This document shows positions 4,704 to 7,586 of a stretch of 7,586 nt of DNA, piece by piece (the stretch's first letter is position 1; the number at the start of each line of letters is the position of its first letter). The translations under genes and the position numbers were made by a program. The notes beneath the pieces were generated by a model. That model saw only the letters and a program-made list of their open reading frames with translations, was not told the origin of the DNA and did not search any database. The stretch comes from an uncultured Clostridia bacterium (GTDB lineage Bacteria; Bacillota; Clostridia; Oscillospirales; Ruminococcaceae), in contig CAMYUO010000077.1 in NCBI GenBank assembly GCA_947302065.1, forward strand, positions 1-7,586, given 5' to 3'.

Positions 4704-5591
4704 ATGGACATTCGTGTGCTGAAGTATTTTCTCGCTGTGGCGAGAGAGCAGAGCTTTTCGCAGGCGGCGGAAAGGCTGTATCTTTCGCAGCCTACGCTTT
4801 CAAGGCAGCTCAAAGAGCTTGAGGACGAGCTTGGCAAGCAGCTTTTCATCAGGGGCAACAAGGGCGTCACGCTGACTGAGGAAGGCATGATGCTGCGCAA
4901 GCGTGCTGAGGAAATAATCGAGCTTGTTGACAAGACGGCTGACGAAGTGCGTCAGAGCAGTGACCGCATCGGCGGCAAGGTCTATATTGGTGCAGGCGAA
5001 ACTTATGCTTTCAAGCTCATCGCCGACACTGCGCAGAAGCTTCAAAAAGATTATCCCGATATCAAGTACAGCATTTTCAGCGGTGACGGTACGGACGTGC
5101 TTGACAGGCTCGACAAAGGTCTTGTAGATTTCGGCATAGTGTTCCAGAGCGCCGACCCTGCAAAGTACGAATCTGTTGAGATACCTCTTCACGACATCTG
5201 GGGCGTGCTGATGCGCAAAGACTCCCCTCTCGCAGACAAAAAGGGCATCACGCTCAATGACCTCAGGGGCTGCCCGCTGATAATCCCCAGACAGCCGAAC
5301 CACAACACGATGATCTCGGATATGCTTGAAAAGAAAGCGCCCGATGCAAACATCGTTGCCGAGATAAACCTTATCTATAATGCCTCTGTAATGGTCAAGG
5401 AGGGCATGGGCTATGCGCTGACGCTCGACAGGCTGATAAACGTCAGCGGTGACAGCGAGATATGCTTCGTTCCGCTCGTGCCGAAAATTGAGGCTACCTG
5501 CCGATTCGTGTGGAAACGCTACCCCATCTTCACAAAAGCTGCTGAAAAGTTCCTCGAGCAGTTCCTTGAGGATATGGGCAGTTTCCGATAA
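4704..5591 (+). CDS. LysR-family transcriptional regulator
   Basis: This 295-residue protein has the usual LysR length and layout. Residues 1-60 are the winged helix-turn-helix: MDIRVLKYFLAVAREQSFSQ, then AAERLYLSQPTLSRQLKELE and FIRGNKGVTLTEEG. A linker helix follows (about 62-88), then the two-lobed effector domain from KVYIGAGETYAFKLIADTA (92-110) to the end, with the typical LVDFGIVF strand and the VMVKEGMGYALTLDRL stretch. The ATG at 4704 was chosen because it opens the conserved MDIRxLxYFLAVA start and has GGTGG upstream; an in-frame ATG at 4650 lies before the promoter's -35. It is transcribed away from the redox operon, the classic arrangement for a LysR protein that controls its divergent neighbour and itself. 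The effector is unknown; a substrate or product of the operon enzymes is the natural candidate. No clear terminator follows. Confidence 0.95.
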   Translation: MDIRVLKYFLAVAREQSFSQAAERLYLSQPTLSRQLKELEDELGKQLFIRGNKGVTLTEEGMMLRKRAEEIIELVDKTADEVRQSSDRIGGKVYIGAGETYAFKLIADTAQKLQKDYPDIKYSIFSGDGTDVLDRLDKGLVDFGIVFQSADPAKYESVEIPLHDIWGVLMRKDSPLADKKGITLNDLRGCPLIIPRQPNHNTMISDMLEKKAPDANIVAEINLIYNASVMVKEGMGYALTLDRLINVSGDSEICFVPLVPKIEATCRFVWKRYPIFTKAAEKFLEQFLEDMGSFR

Positions 5592-5608
5592 GCAGCAAAA
5601 ATGCACTG

Positions 5609-5768
5609 ATGCGGCTGAGCTGTTTCGCAGTCCTCATCTGCTGCGGAAAGCTCATAGGCAGTTGAGAATTCATATAATTCGGGCGATAAGAAAGATAAGG
5701 GCATTGACTATATGGCTCTTGACAAAGATGGCAGCCGGCATTTTGTGAGCAGGCGTTGTGAAAACTGA
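5609..5768 (+). pseudogene. Possible frameshifted remnant of a small secreted protein
   Basis: The 320 bp between the LysR gene and the leucine-rich-repeat gene have no intact gene. One frame gives MRLSCFAVLICCGKLIGS (5609-5665), which looks like a signal or lipoprotein leader. Another frame, from about 5664, continues with AVENSYNSGDKKDKGIDYMA, then LDKDGSRHFVSRRCEN, and stops at 5766-5768. Joined by a single frameshift near 5655-5668 these would form a roughly 53-residue secreted peptide. There is no clear Shine-Dalgarno sequence, no family is recognised, and the match of the two halves may be chance. The rest of the gap holds only promoter-like sequence. Confidence 0.25.
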
Positions 5769-5797
5769 CGGCTTGGTCTGAAAAATGGTCTTACTGC

Positions 5798-5826
5798 TTG
5801 TACAATCATACAAATCGTGATATTAT
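5798..5826 (+). promoter_or_regulatory. Candidate upstream promoter of the leucine-rich-repeat gene
   Basis: TTGTAC (5798-5803), 17-nt spacer and TATTAT (5821-5826) with TGA before it as an extended -10. It would give a leader of about 80 nt before the ATG at 5912. Confidence 0.5.
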
Positions 5827-5846
5827 AAAACAAATTATCGGGAATT

Positions 5847-5873
5847 TTGCGCTGCAAAAGCATCTGTTATAAT
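5847..5873 (+). promoter_or_regulatory. Candidate proximal promoter of the leucine-rich-repeat gene
   Basis: A perfect TATAAT (5868-5873) lies about 38 nt before the ATG, with a poor -35 (TTGCGC at 5847-5852, 15-nt spacer). Either this or the site at 5798-5826 may be used; the sequence does not decide. Confidence 0.5.
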
Positions 5874-5911
5874 GTAAGGCAAATGCCGAAATTATTTAAG
5901 AGGTGAATCAA

Positions 5912-7586
5912 ATGAAAAAGAAAGTTCTTTCAATGACACTTGCGCTGTGTCTGGTATTGGGCAGCGCTGCAGCTTTGCCGCAGGAGGCATTTACAGACAC
6001 TTCGGGTCTGACCGCATCGGCGGCGAGCGTGGAAAGGTTCGTGGTCGGTGATATAGAATACTACAAAATAGACAGCAAGACAGCAGGCGTTTACAGATAC
6101 AACGGAAACGGCGGAAATGTTACCGTTCCAAAGACTGCTAACGGGCTGACTGTCACAGTTATCGGCAATGAGGCATTTTTCCGGACGATGCATTTTCAGG
6201 AAATAAAGGAAGTGACGCTTCCCGACACGATAACCGAGATATGTGAATATGCTTTTTTCAATACAAGTCTGACAAAGATAAACCTGCCAAAGAGCCTGAC
6301 AAAGATCGGTGAAAACGCTTTCAGATTTACGCATCTGAAAACGGTGACACTGCCCGGGAAACTCACGGGTATATCATCAGATGCTTTCTCCGGATGTGAG
6401 GATCTTGAGGAGATAACTATCCCTTCAAACATCAAAACTATCGGTCCATACGCATTTGAGGGATGCACTGCGCTTAAAAAGCTCGTGATAAAAGAGGGCG
6501 TAACAAGGATCATGGCATATGCTTTCAATAACTGCCCGAAAATAACAGAGCTGACGCTTCCGGGCACTCTTGGCGTTATCGGCGAGGAGGCGTTTTTCAA
6601 TCTGGGGATCAAAAGCATAAAGATCCCGAACAACGTTGTCCAGATAGGTGACGGTGCTTTTTCAGGCTGCAAATATCTCTCGTCGGTAACACTGAACAGC
6701 ACTCTGCAGTATCTTGGCAAAAGTGCTTTCCGGGACTGCAAAAGCCTTACGGGCATCAGCCTGCCCGATAGCCTGACGGAGCTGGAAAACAACACATTCA
6801 ACAATTGCGGTTCGCTCAGAAGCGTAAAGCTGCCCGCTAAGCTCAGAAGTGTTGGTGAATATGCTTTTGCAAATTGTGATGATCTTGAAAGCATATCACT
6901 GCCTTCCACTGTGACAAAGTTCGGAGATCATGCTTTCTTTTCCTGCGAAAAGCTCAGAACGGTCAATATTCCAAACGGTGTTACAGAGCTGCCGAGATCG
7001 CTTTTCAGCTGCTGCAGAGAACTTGAAAAGGTCACTATTCCATCGTCTGTCAAAAAGATCGGAGAGAGTGCTTTTGAAACTTGTTACAAACTCAGAACGC
7101 TGACGCTCCCAAGCGGCTTGACAGAAATAGCAGCAGAGACATTCTCCGGCAGCGGATTGATAAAGATAGTATTGCCGAGCGGTGTGAAAACTATTGGTGA
7201 AAGTGCTTTTGCGTATTGCAGCAGCCTGACAGAGATAAGTATCCCAAACACTGTCACAAGCATCGGCGCAAATGCGTTCTATCAGGCTTCGGATCTGCAG
7301 ACCATCACCATACCCGACAGTGTAACGTCGATAGGCGAAAATGCTGTTGGCATAAATAAAATATATGGCAAAGGTACGGTGACCGCCAAGCCGAGAGAGG
7401 ATTTCAGACTGATATACTCCGCAAGCACGGCTGCAAGAAATTATACTGAGAGCAGCGGAATGAATTTTGCACAAAGACTTGCAGGCAAAAACAGGTATGC
7501 TACTGCGGCTGCGATATCAAAAAACACTTTTGACAGCGCCGGCACTGTTGTCATCGCAAGCGGCGAGAGTTACGCAGATGCACTGG
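5912..7586 (+). CDS. BspA-type leucine-rich-repeat surface protein with CWB2 domain (right end cut off)
   Basis: The frame is open for 558 codons to the window edge. An export signal comes first (MKKKVLSMTLALCLVLGSAAA, in two parts MKKKVLSM and TLALCLVLGSAAA; cleavage probably near residue 21). After a short lead-in domain, about 18 repeats of 22-23 residues occupy roughly 70-482. Their consensus is L..I.IP..VT.IGE.AF..C..L, the treponemal/BspA LRR type (LRR_5). A linker leads to QRLAGKNRYATAAAIS at about 521 and VVIASGESYADAL at the end, which is the start of a type 2 cell-wall-binding repeat (PF04122). Such CWB2 domains usually come in threes and bind wall polymer non-covalently, so about 200-250 further residues are expected. 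AGAGGTG sits 6 nt before the ATG. BspA-like proteins bind host or microbial surfaces and matrix proteins; the ligand here is unknown. The Cys in the leader does not fit a lipobox. Confidence 0.93.
   Translation, partial: MKKKVLSMTLALCLVLGSAAALPQEAFTDTSGLTASAASVERFVVGDIEYYKIDSKTAGVYRYNGNGGNVTVPKTANGLTVTVIGNEAFFRTMHFQEIKEVTLPDTITEICEYAFFNTSLTKINLPKSLTKIGENAFRFTHLKTVTLPGKLTGISSDAFSGCEDLEEITIPSNIKTIGPYAFEGCTALKKLVIKEGVTRIMAYAFNNCPKITELTLPGTLGVIGEEAFFNLGIKSIKIPNNVVQIGDGAFSGCKYLSSVTLNSTLQYLGKSAFRDCKSLTGISLPDSLTELENNTFNNCGSLRSVKLPAKLRSVGEYAFANCDDLESISLPSTVTKFGDHAFFSCEKLRTVNIPNGVTELPRSLFSCCRELEKVTIPSSVKKIGESAFETCYKLRTLTLPSGLTEIAAETFSGSGLIKIVLPSGVKTIGESAFAYCSSLTEISIPNTVTSIGANAFYQASDLQTITIPDSVTSIGENAVGINKIYGKGTVTAKPREDFRLIYSASTAARNYTESSGMNFAQRLAGKNRYATAAAISKNTFDSAGTVVIASGESYADAL

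Noticed and set aside
4800..5606. 268-codon minus-strand open frame opposite the LysR gene
   Set aside because: The LysR reading has all its family motifs from start to stop; this is its antisense shadow.
5609..5665. Terminator for the LysR gene formed by GATG...CATC and GG/CC pairings
   Set aside because: The pairing is interrupted by mismatches, and no T-run follows on either strand.
6196..7474. Two long minus-strand frames with repetitive peptides
   Set aside because: They mirror the leucine-rich repeats of the plus-strand gene and lack start signals.

Overview
The window looks like chromosomal DNA of a low-to-moderate-GC anaerobic Firmicute, most likely a Ruminococcus-type member of the Clostridia. 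This is inferred from strong Shine-Dalgarno sites, SigA-like promoters, a BspA-type leucine-rich-repeat protein that runs into a type 2 cell-wall-binding repeat, and the kinds of gene families present. No species can be named from the sequence alone.

Layout. Positions 1-426 hold the N-terminal part of an Ala/Glu/Pro-rich coiled-coil protein on the minus strand, running off the left edge. It abuts head-on, near 400-426, the 3' third of a cyclase-family (kynurenine formamidase-like) gene on the plus strand; both genes appear broken at that point. A small repeat made of nested hairpins and 7-bp tandem units (681-817) supplies the last codons and stop of the cyclase fragment. A bidirectional terminator follows, then a convergent membrane-bound sensor diguanylate cyclase (minus, 879-2087) with its own promoter and a leader hairpin. 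Beyond it lie a minus-strand terminator and a 68-codon 3' remnant of a membrane-anchored protein.

The centre is a compact five-gene minus-strand operon (4573 to 2486): a Cys-rich 70-aa protein, a 39-aa single-span membrane peptide, an ABM-family monooxygenase, a flavodoxin-fold reductase with a Cys cluster motif, and a CMD-cupin fusion. The first three genes are linked by ATGA overlaps. A divergent LysR-type regulator (plus, 4704-5591) shares a 130-bp control region with two good promoters and two related ATATCAAA(A)TAT dyads. The set fits a LysR-controlled redox, quinone or electrophile response, but no substrate can be read from the sequence.

After the regulator, a 320-bp stretch holds a probable frameshifted small secreted-protein remnant and two candidate promoters. 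The last gene (5912 to the right edge) encodes an exported protein with about 18 BspA-type leucine-rich repeats and the beginning of a CWB2 wall-anchoring domain.
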